Shown here: piece by piece, positions 1 to 11,752 of the stretch
How positions within the stretch are numbered: the first letter of the stretch is position 1
How the letters are laid out: each line of letters begins with the position of its first letter
Source of the DNA: Symsagittifera roscoffensis
Lineage: Eukaryota; Xenacoelomorpha; Acoela; Convolutidae
Assembly: GCF_963678635.1 (NCBI RefSeq)
Contig: NC_087066.1
Location: 35,093,152 to 35,157,151 of the forward strand
Reading direction: 5' to 3'
Length of the DNA stretch: 64,000 bases
Translations under genes and position numbers: made by a program
The notes under the pieces: generated by a model
Databases searched by the model: none
The model's input: the letters and a program-made list of their open reading frames with translations, nothing else
What the model was told of the DNA's origin: nothing

Positions 1-517
1 GCACATTCTAATTGGTTTCATAGGCGTTAATTTGAAATTTTTTGCTATATGTGTTGTTAGTTTAAATTTGAAATTTTGGAGAAACAAAATTGTGCTAATA
101 ATTATAAGAAAGTTTTATGTTAAAAGAAGGTTTTTATGTTAAAGAAACTTTTTATATTGAAAGAAGGCTTTTATGTTAGAAACAACTTACTTAATTGATA
201 GCGTAGCTCACACTTTCAGCTTTCCGATGAACTTTTTGAGCCAAAAACTCAAACTTATTGTGATATGTTTACAAGATTTCTGTGGCGTCCAGAATAGACA
301 AAAGGAAGTCGAACTAAATTCAACTTTGATTGAATGATGAACCCTTTAAACCGTGGAAAAATTTTCCAATCAAATGAGACAATTTTCATTGTTACAAGAA
401 AGAGCGTTTATTAGAATTTGATTGACCGATGAAAATTTTTTACCGCAAATTTTAATTTCAACAAAAAATGCTCTTTGAAAGAAACTACATCATTCTGACC
501 CGCTTCATTAAAACCGA
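1..517. other. AT-rich stretch, nothing recognised
   Basis: Low-complexity AT-rich sequence with short A and T runs. It contains a local near-duplication of a GTTAAAGAAGG/TTTTTATGTTA motif around 113-175. I see no coding signature, no RNA gene and no clear repeat family here. Confidence 0.5.
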
Positions 518-1413
518 CCCGGTTGACCTCCATAGAATCATACAATTCCATAAACTAAATCCAAAAAATACTAATCATAAAAATTTCATAAATTTTGCTG
601 AAATGGTGTCATCGAATTTGCGAAGATTTTTTCTTGTTTTGGCATCAAGTCGTGTACCGTACTAAATAAAAAAAGAAAAGATTTTTATGAAAAAAAAAAC
701 AAATCATACAATTTTCATACATGTAAAATTGTATGGCTAGCAATTTTTTGGTGACGACAAGAAATTTTGAAACTGCCACAATTTTTTTTGTTTTTTTAAG
801 CGCAATTCGAATTCTATACTCAAACAAATATTTTCAAAAAAATTGCATGCAAAAATTATTTTTTGTTTGCATAACGTAGTCCTGGATAAACAAAAATTGA
901 ATTTTTTGTGTTTCTCATAATAACTTTTTTCAAAACGCTAAAATCCTCATTTATTTTGTAAGGCATGTTTATGTATGCCTTGATCAATGTCTGACAATTT
1001 GAAAAATTAAATTTCGAAAATAATCATACTTGAAACTTTTTGCCAAAATTTAAAGGTTTGATTCTTTCAATATACTATTTATGTATGAAAATTCTTATGA
1101 ATCAGGTCGTTTCTAATGCATGTTATTGCAAGACCATCATAACTTTAGTGACTCTAGTTTGAGTAAACCATTGTTTTGTCTTTTGTGACCGGTCACGAAC
1201 ACATCCCGAAAATTTTGAGCAATTAAATTTTTTTTAAATAGATTTTTTGTTGGTTTATGGGAAAATGCTAGTCATACAATTTTCATGTATGGAAAAATGG
1301 TAATAATAGACCTTTCATTCAAACTTTGGTACTTGGATTTGCATAAAAAGTGTATGACTGCCATTTTTTCCACATATGAAAATTGTATGACTAGCAATTT
1401 TGGTCAACTCGGG
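518..1413. mobile_element. CCCGGG-ended non-autonomous DNA element, copy 1
   Basis: The left end reads CCCGGTTGACC (518-528) and the right end GGTCAACTCGGG (1402-1413), so the ends are inverted repeats. Inside each end lie inverted segments of the type CTAGTCATACAATTTTCAT and ATGAAAATTGTATGACTAG. The interior can be aligned by eye with the copy at 27808-28600, for example the stretch around TTTCTTGTTTTGGCAT, the GCATGCAAAA stretch and the CGAACACA stretch before the right end. There is no coding capacity; short open frames here are incidental. It is best read as a MITE-like element moved by an unseen transposase. A 2-bp target duplication is not evident at this copy. Confidence 0.7.
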
Positions 1414-1594
1414 AAAACAACGGAAAAATTGAATGAATCAAGTCATCTCGATAAGTTTCTACCCAGGTAACAAAATCGATCAATAGCGTCACCAAATTCT
1501 ATGAAAAAATGCTTATCATACAGTTTCAATTTCGGAAATTGAATGAGAACCTTTTTTTTGTTTTAAAAAAGCAAATATTGAGAAAAAATGTTGG

Positions 1595-1720
1595 TTTCAT
1601 TTTGGTTGCTAAATCAATTTTTAGCTCAAACTAATTTTTGGAAAACTTCCAAGCAAATTTCATTTTGGTTGCTAAATCAATTTTTAGCTCAAACTAATTT
1701 TTGGCAAACTTCCAAGCAAA
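1595..1720. repeat. 63-bp unit, two tandem copies
   Basis: A unit beginning TTTCATTTTGGTTGCTAAAT and ending near CTTCCAAGCAAA is repeated once in direct orientation with only one or two differences (gaaaactt versus gcaaactt). It is a simple local tandem duplication in otherwise AT-rich DNA (1414-2450) in which nothing else was recognised. Confidence 0.8.
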
Positions 1721-2449
1721 ATTTAAAATTTCATCTATCAAGTTTGTGCAGTCACAGTTTTTTCGCATAGATGAAAAAGAAATCACGATGAACGCTTTCT
1801 GTAGATTCAGAGTAACTTTTCTTAAGGTTTTAGATGATAACATAAATCTGTCCTTTAAACAGTTCACGATTTTTTTCACTATATATTACGACAAAGAAGC
1901 TTATTAGCGATGTGAAGCTTATTGGTTACGAAACTGTTTCAACTCATTAGTTTTATTCACTTGCCAAATCTCAAAATGTACTCTATTCCGCACTATGATT
2001 GCTGCTGGGCTTTCTCGTTTGGCATAAATTTGTTTGTTTTTTTGTTTCACACAAAAATTTGTTCGTTTTCAAGCCAATCATACAATTTCTTTTATTGAAT
2101 AAATTCTAATAAAACAGTTCGATGATGTTGTTATGCATTTTGTTTTATTTTTTGAAAAAAAGTATGAAGTTGTCAGTTGTTTCTTTCATACAGCAAAAAA
2201 GTTTGACTAAAATTGAAATAAAAAACATAATATGTTAAAAAACAAGTTCTTTCTACTGACTGCTAGGGACGGTTTGAATACTTCCCACTAATGCAAAAAG
2301 TACAATTGATGCTGTATGGCACTTTATACAACGAATAGTTGATTATGCGTATTTGCGGGAAAAAATCATTTTTGTAGAAGTGATCCGGTTTTTGTTCCGG
2401 CCATTTTGAACCAGTATCAAGAAAAACATGTTTGAAACTTTTGTTTTTT

Positions 2450-3960
2450 AGTCAAAAGTCAAGCGAGTGAAACAATTTTTTCTTAGTTTAGGCGTGATAT
2501 TTTGGTTTTACTCAATATAATTTGTTTTGGAGTCTTTTTAACGCGATTTGAAAAAAAAAATCTGCAAAAGTTTTTGAACAAAGTTTTTGATTTTTTTTTG
2601 GATATTTTTTGCTTTTTAATTCATTTTCTATGTGATTGTTCAATTTTTTGAAGCTCCAATGTTTATTTTCAGTTTATTGTTTTCCACACCACGCATAAAC
2701 AAACGACACTTTTTTGTTAGAACATGGTCGGAACATTTTGTGCTACTTGAACGGTAACCGACTAACCTTGTTTTACCCATTTTGTTTTGTTTCTATTTTT
2801 AACAATAATTTTGAAACTGGGAGGAACATTAAAATTTGGGTGTGTTTTAGTTGGTTTTTTTTTTCACGTTAAGTCAGGTACCCCAAATAATTTTTGGACT
2901 GGATCGAGTGACTTCCATGTTAAAATCATTTCCTTTGTGATTCGAACGGCATTCAAAAAAATCAAAAATTGGTCCTAGTGTCGAGAAAAACTAACTAAAA
3001 ATTGTAGATTTTGAGTTCAATTTTGAGCCACTAAAAATATCGAGCAAGCTTGTTAAAGAAAGATAAGCCCTGAAAATATAGTTTTACTCCAAAAAAAATA
3101 GTTTTAAGGCAAGCGACATTTTGATAAAAAACAAATTTCTGCAAATTTTGTTTGTTTTTATTAGTTTTTTAAAATCTTTTTTCAACAAAAACTGATTCCA
3201 TTCTGCCTTATTTACTTTGATTTTCCAATTTGTCTAAGCTTCAAGCTTCAGTTCACACCACGCACAAAAAAGGTCGACATAAAAACTGGTGTTCATTTTG
3301 CCTATTTCGCTATGACTGTCGAATCTGCCTAAGTTGTAGGCCTTCGCCCTGATCCTTTATCACACCACGCAAAAAATCTCAGTAGTTTCTATCTTTTCAT
3401 AAGAATACGGTCGGAGCTTTCTGTGCTATTCGCACAGCATCCAGTTCTTCCGACCATTTGAAAAATGGGGAGGAACTCTGTATTAGGGTGTGTTTTAATG
3501 TTTTTTCTTTTCTTTTTGTTTTCGACGCAAAATCAGGTACCACAAACAATTACCGTAATGGGTGGAGTGATATATCCTGTAAAACTGTTTCAATCGTTAA
3601 GAAAAACCGGTTTGAAATTTTTGATTTTTGGTATAATTTCGAACTAATGTGGTATAGCGTGTACGCTTGCAATAGCTTATTTAAGCTTACTTTAAGGCGC
3701 GAAAACTTAGATGCACTCTAGTACTTTTTGGAGTTTTTTTAGCGCCATTTTGTAAACAGAGGTTAAAAATCCAGAAAAATCTGCAACACTTTTTGAAATT
3801 TTTCAAAAAAATTTTCAATTTTTTTTTTACATTTTTTTTTCGTATTTCTAGTCAATTTTTTTCAAAAATTGTTTTCCGAATGGCGTTTTTTCATGATTGT
3901 CAAACATACCTATGTTCTTTTTTTTTCGTTCAGCAGATCTTTTTATTAGTTTATGCTGAA
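2450..3960. repeat. Dispersed repeat R1, two tandem copies
   Basis: Two degenerate direct copies spaced about 650 bp apart share landmarks: CACACCACGCA (2690, 3254 and 3364), GGTGTGTTTTA (near 2838 and 3487) and TCAGGTACC (near 2874 and 3534). A third copy lies at about 24270-24740. No protein homology was recognised, and the frames through the repeat are interrupted. Open frames inside it (for example 3458-3721) are not supported as genes because the other copies do not conserve them. Class unknown. Confidence 0.55.
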
Positions 3961-4680
3961 AAAAAAACGACACATTCTGTGCTATTTGCACATTAACCAG
4001 CTATCCTTGTTTTAATGGTCTTTGTACGAAGCCAAACTGTATCTTTTGAAATGGTAAGCAAAATCCGCGACAAGTCTTATTGTTGTATGGTCATTAAAAA
4101 GCCATGCAGGAACATTTTGACGAGATCTGCATGAAAATTTGTTTCTTTAATCACTTGAGATCAATTTATTGTTGTGAATCCAAAAAAAATTGAACGATGT
4201 ACAACTCCAATGCTTGCTTTGTTCTTTTTGCTTCACTCGCTGATCTTGTGGTTTGTTGCGGATTTTGCGACACATTTTATCGATGTGCCGACAAAACTTA
4301 CGTTGCGAGAAATTCGTTTTTGAATTCCACGTCAACTTGGAAAAATTAATTTCAGTTACTATTTCAACATGTTACAATACTTTGTCTCATATTTCCTCAG
4401 ACATACAGGCAAGATTCAGTTTGTGTGCAAAAAGTAGAATTTGGCCTCGTGATGAAGAAGATTGATTCACATTATACGTTCATTCTAAATACTGCCAGGC
4501 TATCACTTTTCTGAATCTATTGTTTTTGTATCATTATAATTATTAACATATCATTTCTAAAACAAGATACTGCTTCTCGGATTTTTGTATGACTCATATG
4601 TAGCCTTTTTTGAGTTTGATTGTTTCTACTCTGATTCGACTACGCTACGTCTTAGTTCGATTTAAATTATGTTTTGACTT
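3961..4680. other. AT-rich spacer, nothing recognised
   Basis: This stretch includes short open frames on both strands (4147-4335 minus, 4253-4465 plus) with no recognisable domains and no splice context that would support a gene. No repeat family was assigned. Confidence 0.4.
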
Positions 4681-5689
4681 CCCGGGTTGAAGTCCATAGA
4701 AGAAAAATGCTTATCATACAGTTTCATATATGACGTCTATGGAAAAAATGCTTGTCATACAATTTTCATGTATGAACATTATAAAATAGTCATTTCGTCA
4801 TAGAAAAAACAAAATTTTCAAAAATCACCAAAAAACGTGTCTGAGTAACTTTAAATAGATTTAAATAAGTATATCTATGATAGAGGGCATATTGACAATC
4901 GAAAACATAATTTTAATTTCGGTCAGAAAAATGCTTATCATAAAGTTTTCATATATGAAAATTGTATGATATGCATTTTTTTCATAAACAAAAATAAAAA
5001 TTTGAGGTAAACAATTTTTAATCCCTTTTTTGGCTGCAAATTTGCATTTGTGCTAAAATATAAATTTTACAAAAAAAAATTTGCCTGCAAAATTTGACAT
5101 TTTTGTGTTTATAACGTAGTCCAGGATGAGTTTCTCACCCAAAAAACCCAAAAATTACATGATAATGTTTTTTTTTGTAAACACGATTATTATCTTCTGT
5201 TTCATTTGCTATGAAAAAAATAAATTTGTAAAAAAAACAGGCCTTTTTTCTCAACCATCATAAATTTCAAGCTAAAAATTATCTAGCCATATTCAAAAAG
5301 TTACTTTTTTGGTATATATTTCCATATGAAAATATTTTAATTACTTTTATGGCTACACCCCCTAAAACCACCAAATGAAGTTTATCTGCGTGGTAACTGC
5401 CAGTTACAATCTGGGTTTTCTCATGACAAAAAATCCTTGGCTAGTGTTTCGGTTGAAATACGAAATTTCGAAACAATTTTTTGAATTTTCCTGTATGGAA
5501 TAAATGCTTGTCATACAATTTCATAGTATGGAAAAAATGCTTATCATACAATTCATATATGAAAAAAAAAATGCTTATTTTGCTATTTTCATACATACAC
5601 TTTTACTCTATGAAATTGTATGAAAGAGTATGATAAGCATTATTTTCATATATGAAAATTGTATGATAAACTTTTTTTGTCAACCCGGG
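4681..5689. mobile_element. CCCGGG-ended non-autonomous DNA element, copy 3
   Basis: The left end is CCCGGGTTGA (4681) and the right end TCAACCCGGG (5680-5689), flanked by TT on both sides. That is compatible with a 2-bp target duplication. Several inverted copies of the GCTTATCATACAATTTCATA core lie near both ends, and the interior shares the ATAACGTAGTCC stretch with the copy at 518-1413. The element is non-coding. It is longer than the other copies because the subterminal core is repeated more times (5500-5670). Confidence 0.7.
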
Positions 5690-5721
5690 TTCCTGTTCGA
5701 CTTTGCTTATTTGATTATTGT

Positions 5722-6010
5722 GTTGGAGGCATTTAGCATAGTGGTTAGCGTTAGGCGTTCACTCTGAAATCGTCAGATCTTGTATTCCTATGCCATGGCA
5801 AATGATAGTGTGTAATGATTAGCTCTCACTTGACCTCTAGCTTCAGGTCTACCACATTCTATCCGCATTCGTGGAACCTCTTAAAAGTTCTAGACGCAAA
5901 AAAAACGTCTTTGAGTCGCCAAAAAAGAGCTTTGCTCATCAAAATAACACAGTCTGGAATGTGGGGAGATAGTACAAATGGATAGCTCCTCTGCGATTGT
6001 CAGGAACACC
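5722..6010 (+). mobile_element. tRNA-derived SINE, copy 1
   Basis: The head resembles a tRNA. It has an A-box-like TAGCATAGTGG near 5732 and a degraded B-box-like segment (AGATCTTGTATTCC) about 45 bp later. A tRNA-unrelated body follows, with A-rich tracts, a TTCTAGACGCAAAAAA stretch and the block CAGTCTGGAATGTG. The same body recurs at about 9748-9885. The tRNA species cannot be told because the head has decayed. Such elements are transcribed by RNA polymerase III from the internal boxes and copied by LINE proteins. Confidence 0.6.
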
Positions 6011-7200
6011 ACTTTTTTATGATTTCATCTTCGATCTGATATGTTTATATTATTAGTTCAAATTGAAGTTTCGTCTTTGGGTGTTCGACTTCATATTTCG
6101 ACTTTAGAGTTTGACTCTATGTGACTTTATGTTTAAAGTTTAGATTCGATTTTATGATTTGACATAAAAACAGGGATTTTTGGTCAAAGACTAACATAAG
6201 TATCAACCCTCGATCCGGTTAAGCTAATCATTTACAGCGCACAAACAATATAGATTTGAAGTTATCAACAGTTAAACCTTCACATCATTTTGGAGCAGGG
6301 AAAAATGAAGCTGTTTTCGTAGATTAATAGTCAAATAAGCTTAAAAGTATCTTGCAAGAATGCAAGAACGACGAAAAAGCAATGAATGCAGTCATACGTC
6401 CTCATTTTATTTTTCAAGTGTGGGTAATTAAGATAATCCGATAATTGATGGGGAGTGGAGGGTCTATAGTTTGGGTTAGAAGATCCTCCTGAAGTGACTT
6501 TTTTAAGTTCCTTGAATTTATTTTTTTTGTATATGAGCGGATCTGCTGAAAAATAAATGCTAGCTAGTTTAAATGGAATTTAATCGAGAGAGAACTTGAG
6601 AAAAGCCGTTTTTTTGTTTTTTTTCCCGTTAAAATGGCGTTTCGGCGACACACAAAAAATACATTTACTTAATGATAACATTTTCTTTATCAAAAAATCA
6701 GTCAAAAGTTGACTTTGGTTTCATTAGCTACATATGTATTACTTACTTTGATAAATTGTGTCTTAGGGCCAGAGACGATATAGAAACAAAATGAGTAGTC
6801 GATGATCAGATTATGATCTGGAGTTTAAACATCACCAGATTTTTATTTACACATAAGCAGAATTCAGCAAAAAATTTCTCGTTCTTGAGGAATCAAAAAT
6901 TGAGTTAATGAACTAAAGTTACTCGATTTGAAACAAAAGTTCAAGCTATTTTGCTAGTTCAATTAGTTTGAGTATTTTTTTTTCGAAATTATTACAAATT
7001 TTGAGCAAATTTCGAGGTAATTAGTATGAATGACCCATTTTCAAAAAAAAACAAATCAAAACTGCATGCAACTTTCTTAATACCCTATAGCTTATTTTCA
7101 TTCCGAATATTATTTTGCTGATAAAGATAATAATTAAAAATTATTATCTTTATCTGTTTTTGAGAAGTGGACGAAGTTCCGACATTCAGTGAAACTGGAT
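6011..7200. other. Non-coding AT-rich interval
   Basis: There are long A and T runs and no sustained open frame. The only notable local structure is the near-palindromic ATAAAGATAATAATT/AATTATTATCTTTAT pair around 7122-7152, a possible small hairpin. Confidence 0.4.
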
Positions 7201-7212
7201 AGTTTACTGACC

Positions 7213-7668
7213 TCCAGTGATGATGTAGATGATGTTTTTGAGCAGAAGTCCCAGGTCAAGTCCCCCACTCGGACCCATGGCGTCATCATACAGCACAGTC
7301 CCATTGAAGGACTCATTAAATGCGCCCAGCTGTCCCTCGTGACGACCCCCTATTGCTGCAGAAGTGCCATTGTGAGCGGGGGAGCCACTGGATCTGTGGA
7401 AGATTCCGGAAAGTATTTCTTCCCTCATTTTCAGTCCAAGTGTACCTGGAGGAAAATAGTCGGTGGAGTGACTTTGAAGCGAGACTCTATGGTAGAATAA
7501 AAGGTCTTCAGTTGATATGTAAAAGGAGCCTGAATTCAAATTAACCAGACTCATGTTGATGTTAGTTTCCAGATCGTCGCAATGTTTCAGGGTGAAGTGC
7601 GTAACATTACGTCTTAAAACGGAGAAAAAACTTGTTTTGAAGCTATGATCAAAAGCCTGCCTGTCTAA
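7213..7668 (-). CDS. Probable internal exon of an unidentified host gene
   Basis: On the minus strand one frame stays open from about 7668 to 7213, and the stretch is clearly richer in G and C than its surroundings. The peptide has several N-glycosylation sequons (NVT, NMS, NES, NGT). It ends in a hydrophobic run (LLLKNIIYII) just before a possible donor, GAG|GTCAGT. The upstream edge could be an acceptor such as TTAG near 7668. This looks like the extracellular part of a membrane or secreted protein leading into a transmembrane segment. I do not recognise the family. The overlapping plus-strand open frame (7189-7500) is taken as a shadow. No neighbouring exon could be placed with confidence. 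Confidence 0.45.
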
Positions 7669-7789
7669 CTTAATTGCTTAATTGATTTTTTGATTTGTCA
7701 ACATTGTTAATTTAGGTTTAAAAATTGTATGTCGAACTCCAAAAACATTTCCTCGCAGTTTTTGAAGGATAAATCTACGATACAATAAA

Positions 7790-8170
7790 GGAAACTCAAA
7801 TGGCACCGGCAACTTGTTCAGACACACAAACTGAGGATTTCTTGGGAAAGGGAGAAGTCAGCCCAGCATGTGTCAACAACTCGGTCAGTTTTTCAGGTAA
7901 ACAAAGTCAAGTTGCTGTAAAATGAATTCATTTGCTGGAAGGAGCGGCGAAAAGTTGCTGCATCGGTGGTCGAAACAAAAACAACTATCATATAGTTAAG
8001 CAAAGCAAAAAAATATGATAGAAGACGGGCTGGGAATGGGGCGGGTTTGGATCGGGCGAATAAAGATAACGCAGGCGAGATCCGGCTCCATAAATCAAAT
8101 GTTTTGTGAGGAGGTGCCCCGGGCTAGTGTTTTAGTTAATTGTTTGTTTATCCTTCGGTGTCTAGAACAA
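7790..8170. other. GC-richer patch beside the 7.2 kb exon
   Basis: This stretch is less AT-rich than its surroundings. It holds a short plus-strand frame from ATG 7800 to a possible donor CAG|GTAAAC, and a short minus-strand frame with Ser/Pro/Lys-rich residues. Either could be a terminal exon or UTR of the gene whose exon lies at 7213-7668, or a promoter-proximal region. The evidence does not choose between them. Confidence 0.25.
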
Positions 8171-9030
8171 GCCGGTTAGAAATGGGTTTATAAACAAGTT
8201 AAGGAATTTTAGCTACATTCAGGTAATTTATTTTCCACTCTCAATCAAAAACACCACTGGACAACAATTTCAACTTATCTATATTAATGCCTCTAAATTC
8301 ACTAGACGGCATTTTGCCAAAAAGAAGGGACGGAATTGGGAAACAAGTAAACAGCTGATTGGACGAAAATGGTCAATTTCCAACCAGAAGATCAAAAAAG
8401 GATGTCCAAAAATGTAAACATGTTTACAAATATCTAGTGTGTTTAAGTGGTAGCCTTGTTCAAACAAAGGAAATAGATCGAATGAAAAATAGAGATAAAA
8501 GTAAATAAAAAATGGTCCATTGGCGCGTGAAATTGGTTTCATCCGGAGCTTTGAACGTGAGTTCACTTTTTCTCCATTCTGTCGCCAATGTCGCATGAAA
8601 TCATTTTCAGTTTGCATTTTTTTGGATCATTTTTAATGAAATGATTAGTTTATACGCCCCTAAGTGGATCAAATAAAATACTAGTAGTAGATATATTACT
8701 ATCTCCATTATCGCTCAAGGATAAGCGCCGTTTTCAAGTAGACAGACTCAGAAGTCGGCAGAGAGCCATATGGTGTTGTTCTCTAGTGGCCAGGATTATG
8801 TACATCACAACAAGAGACTAAGTTAAAACTTAACACGATACAATTAGTGAGGCCTGTACAAAAAAAAACTTTTAAGAGAGCATATCTTACAAAAAATACA
8901 CATTTTTCTTTTTGATTTTTTGTTATTTGCAAAAAATTTTAACAAAAATGACTTGGAATACAAAAGCTCAAGTGCCGAAGTACCCAATAAGGCTAGTTTA
9001 CTGTCAAAAATTGAAAATGTTCCAATTCAG
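8171..9030. other. Spacer, nothing recognised
   Basis: AT-rich sequence. The 112-residue minus-strand open frame at 8279-8617 has no recognisable domain and biased hydrophobic/Phe composition, so I do not call it a gene. Confidence 0.35.
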
Positions 9031-9149
9031 CAGGCGTGGATCTAGGAATTTCTCGAGGGGGGGGGGGGGATGTTCAATAAGAAAAAATTGTCGACCTCTT
9101 TTTTTTTAGGTCGACCAACCCCCGCCATTCCCCCCTAAATCCGCTACTG
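9031..9149. mobile_element. Short hAT-like MITE with G tract
   Basis: The left end CAGGCGTGGATCTAGG and the right end CCTAAATCCGCTACTG are imperfect inverted repeats. Next to them are a long run of G on the left and runs of C on the right. The 8 bases before the element (CAATTCAG) and after it (CAATCCCG) match at 6 of 8 positions. That fits the 8-bp target duplication of hAT transposons after decay. Related copies are at 59165-59496 and, in part, near 54257. Confidence 0.6.
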
Positions 9150-9677
9150 CAATCCCGGCATTTTGCTGAAAAGTGTTCACGTAGATTTGTTTTTCACCAA
9201 AATATTGACCGCAGCTGCAAATAACGTTTAATAATTTTCGCGAAATTTTGTTGTATAACTGGACCGCGTTAAAGATCACAAAGTAGAGGGTCTGCGAATA
9301 TTAAAAAATCCCGAAAAATATGGAAAAACGGTCAAAAAATTATCCCACTTGAAAATTGCCGATTGGAAAAAAAGTTCTTTAAAAATCAAACACAAATATT
9401 CGAACTTTTTTTGAAGGCCAAAATGAAAAACCCCATAAAAGCTATTGAAAATACAAAGAATTGATCAGCTTTTTGAACATGTTCTATATTGAAGGTACCA
9501 ACTTTTTTAAAACTTGTTTTAAATACAAGTCCTACCTTGAAAAGAATTGGTAATTTTCTTTTAAACCAGCCTTGATTACAATTCTGTGGGGAAATTCTGA
9601 AAAATTTGTCAGTTTTAACCCAGCTGAGGATTTCAATGATAAAGTGAAAGGACGATGATGAAGTGTAAGAATGAGTT

Positions 9678-9890
9678 TCCACTTGACATCTCTTTTCACT
9701 TTTCCAACAGCCCGACCAATTACGGCGGCACTAGTGGTACACCATAAGACTTCTAGACCCAAAAAACGGCCTTGAGTTGCAGAAAAAAAACATCTTTGCT
9801 CAACAAAGTAACTTAGTCTGGAATGTGTGGAACCAAGAGAAGCTGACTATGTTTAGACAGGCTGGCTGGTCTTTCATACAACCTCTGCGA
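9678..9890 (+). mobile_element. SINE, copy 2 (5' part degraded)
   Basis: This copy shares the body of the SINE at 5722-6010: the TTCTAGACCCAAAAAA block, the CTTTGCTCA block and CTTAGTCTGGAATGTG, ending near CCTCTGCGA. The tRNA-like head is not recognisable, so this copy is 5'-truncated or badly diverged. Confidence 0.5.
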
Positions 9891-10264
9891 ATGAAGATTA
9901 TGTAGACCATCTTTGTTAATCCAATTAATCAAATTTCAATTTTGGTGACCAAAAAACTTCAAAAAAATGAATTAGTTTATGATTTTTATAAATAAAAATT
10001 GTATCAAATTTTACGTCAAGACATAAAGGATGATTTCAAGTTATTCGATTTATTCAATTTATTGTTTCAAGTATTCAATTTAATGTTTCTTCCAGGTTAG
10101 CGGAGTTTTTTAACTCTTTTTTATAATATCATGCATTCGCATTCAAACTTTAAAAATTGTACGAAGTCTTACCAGCAGAAAACTCAGAAAAAAAATCAGA
10201 AGCTCTCTGAGGCCAAAAAAACGTTTTTTAAAATTTATCAATAAAATTATCATTTATCTATTTC

Positions 10265-10745
10265 GTGGTCAAACATTTCTTACAACCGGCGCACTCTATG
10301 GTTCATTTCTTAGGTCGAAAAATATTTTGTCTGGAAATATTGGAAACTTTGCCTTCTGTACTTGTTTTACTTTTAACTTTACAGCAAGCATCATTTGCTC
10401 AAACTATATTCCCCAAATTAGAACAACTAATGATCTCTCAGGTGATTAATTTGGATCAGAAGTGATTAGTCCAGCTTAATGAATTATACTCAAATATATT
10501 CGACTGAAATTGGCGGTATCATAAAGAAGTGCCGAAGTAGAAAAAAGTGTCAAAATAGATTTCCAAGATTGATGAAGTTCATTCTGAACACAAAGTATTA
10601 CGAGGACCGAATAAAAGATATGGTTGTTAAAAATTCAGCTGCTAGCAAGCAAAAGCGAGAAAATTTTGATAATTGCTTCTTTCATCAACCAAAACATAAC
10701 TGCTCGTATCAGGGCAAAACGCTGAACGTTTCATTTCCCCTCTAA
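10265..10745 (+). other. Two adjacent short open frames, unidentified
   Basis: Frames at 10265-10465 (66 residues) and 10479-10745 (88 residues) lie head to tail. The second is Lys/Arg/Cys/His-rich (KKCRSRKKC and later a CFHQPKHNC stretch), which could be a metal- or nucleic-acid-binding remnant. I do not recognise a family, no splice sites clearly join them, and they may be chance or decayed transposon coding sequence. Confidence 0.2.
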
Positions 10746-11269
10746 TTAGTCTCGGATAATTTTTGGTAAATTTATGTTGGCAAAGCTATGAGTTTTAGGC
10801 TGATAATACCAAAAACAATTGTTACAATTTGAGTGAGTCGTTTATAGAGTTGAAAAAACCAAATTGAATTAGCTGTCTCAATTCAGTTTGGAAAGATTTT
10901 GTAGCATAGAATCATAAAACAAACATTTTAGGCATACGCTTAACACGTATCAATAGAATGGGAGTTGAGTTTTCAAAAGTAATCAAGTAAATTTATTCCC
11001 CTTCTGAAATCAATTAAGGGGAGAAAAAAATGATCCAATATAACCTAATGTTGCTCTAATTAGGCAGTTAGCTTTTTTCAGCTATAAGACTTTTATCAAT
11101 GACAACATGTTTTTTAAGCTCCAAAATGTTTAATAGCTCCAAATATGTTTTTTTTTAGTTGTAACAAATTGGTGTTAGATTTTTATTTTACTCTAATTTT
11201 GCGCTATTAGATAGAACAAAGATAGAAGTTGAAATAATTTTTGAAGAGATTTTAAAATTATCAGGCCGG

Positions 11270-11400
11270 TTTGACCTTCATACATAAAAAGTGCTTGTCA
11301 TACAATTCCATAAAAAACGCTCATCGTACATTTTCATACATTGAATGTTTGGAAAAAATGTTATGAAACAATTTCCATATAAGACAATGGTATGATATAC
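11270..11400. repeat. Fragment of the CCCGGG-ended element family
   Basis: It contains CCGGTTTGACC, CTTGTCATACAATTCCATA and a further TTCATACATTGAA core. This matches the ends of the larger copies at 518, 4681 and 27808, but the interior is missing. Confidence 0.5.
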
Positions 11401-11530
11401 ATGTTTTACAGCGCTGCATAAGAAGTTTCCGAACTAAAAAAAATCATTTCTTAAAGAACTTTTTTAACTCATTTTTCAGTTGCAAGATCAATCACACTCA
11501 AAAAAAATTTCGAAAAAAAACTTCGCTTCC

Positions 11531-11737
11531 TGTTGTGATTCTTATTCTTCAATGATCTGTTTTTAACTAACTGGTCTTATTTGACCTTGGCTTAACGCAA
11601 GTAACCTCCTTCGGAGTGAGCGAGCTTCATTGTTATTTGTGTCTTTGTTAGAATTAACACACATTTTAATTGAACTACAATTCTCATTTTCTACTTATTT
11701 TAAGTTAGATTATGTTGAGTCTTAGTACATTTTATTA
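11531..11737 (+). repeat. 5' LTR
   Basis: It begins TGTTGTGATT and aligns along its length with 17994-18201. Shared blocks include CTCGGAGTGAGC-like, AATAACACA-like and TTTTAAGTTGGATTAT-like stretches. It is followed at once by the primer-binding site. Confidence 0.85.
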
Positions 11738-11752
11738 TGGCGCAGTCATCTG
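11738..11752 (+). promoter_or_regulatory. Primer-binding site, tRNA-Ser type
   Basis: TGGCGCAGTCATCTG directly follows the 5' LTR. TGGCGCAGTC is the tRNA-Ser-type primer-binding site known from some insect gypsy-group elements such as 17.6. Here it would prime minus-strand DNA synthesis. The near-identical site on the minus strand at 42861-42878 marks a second element of the same kind. Confidence 0.7.

Noticed and set aside
7189-7500. Plus-strand 103-codon frame
   Set aside because: It overlaps the minus-strand exon. The minus frame extends farther, has better composition and ends at a donor-like site.
8279-8617. 112-codon minus-strand gene
   Set aside because: Phe/Tyr-rich composition typical of AT-rich noncoding DNA, no domain and no splice or promoter support.
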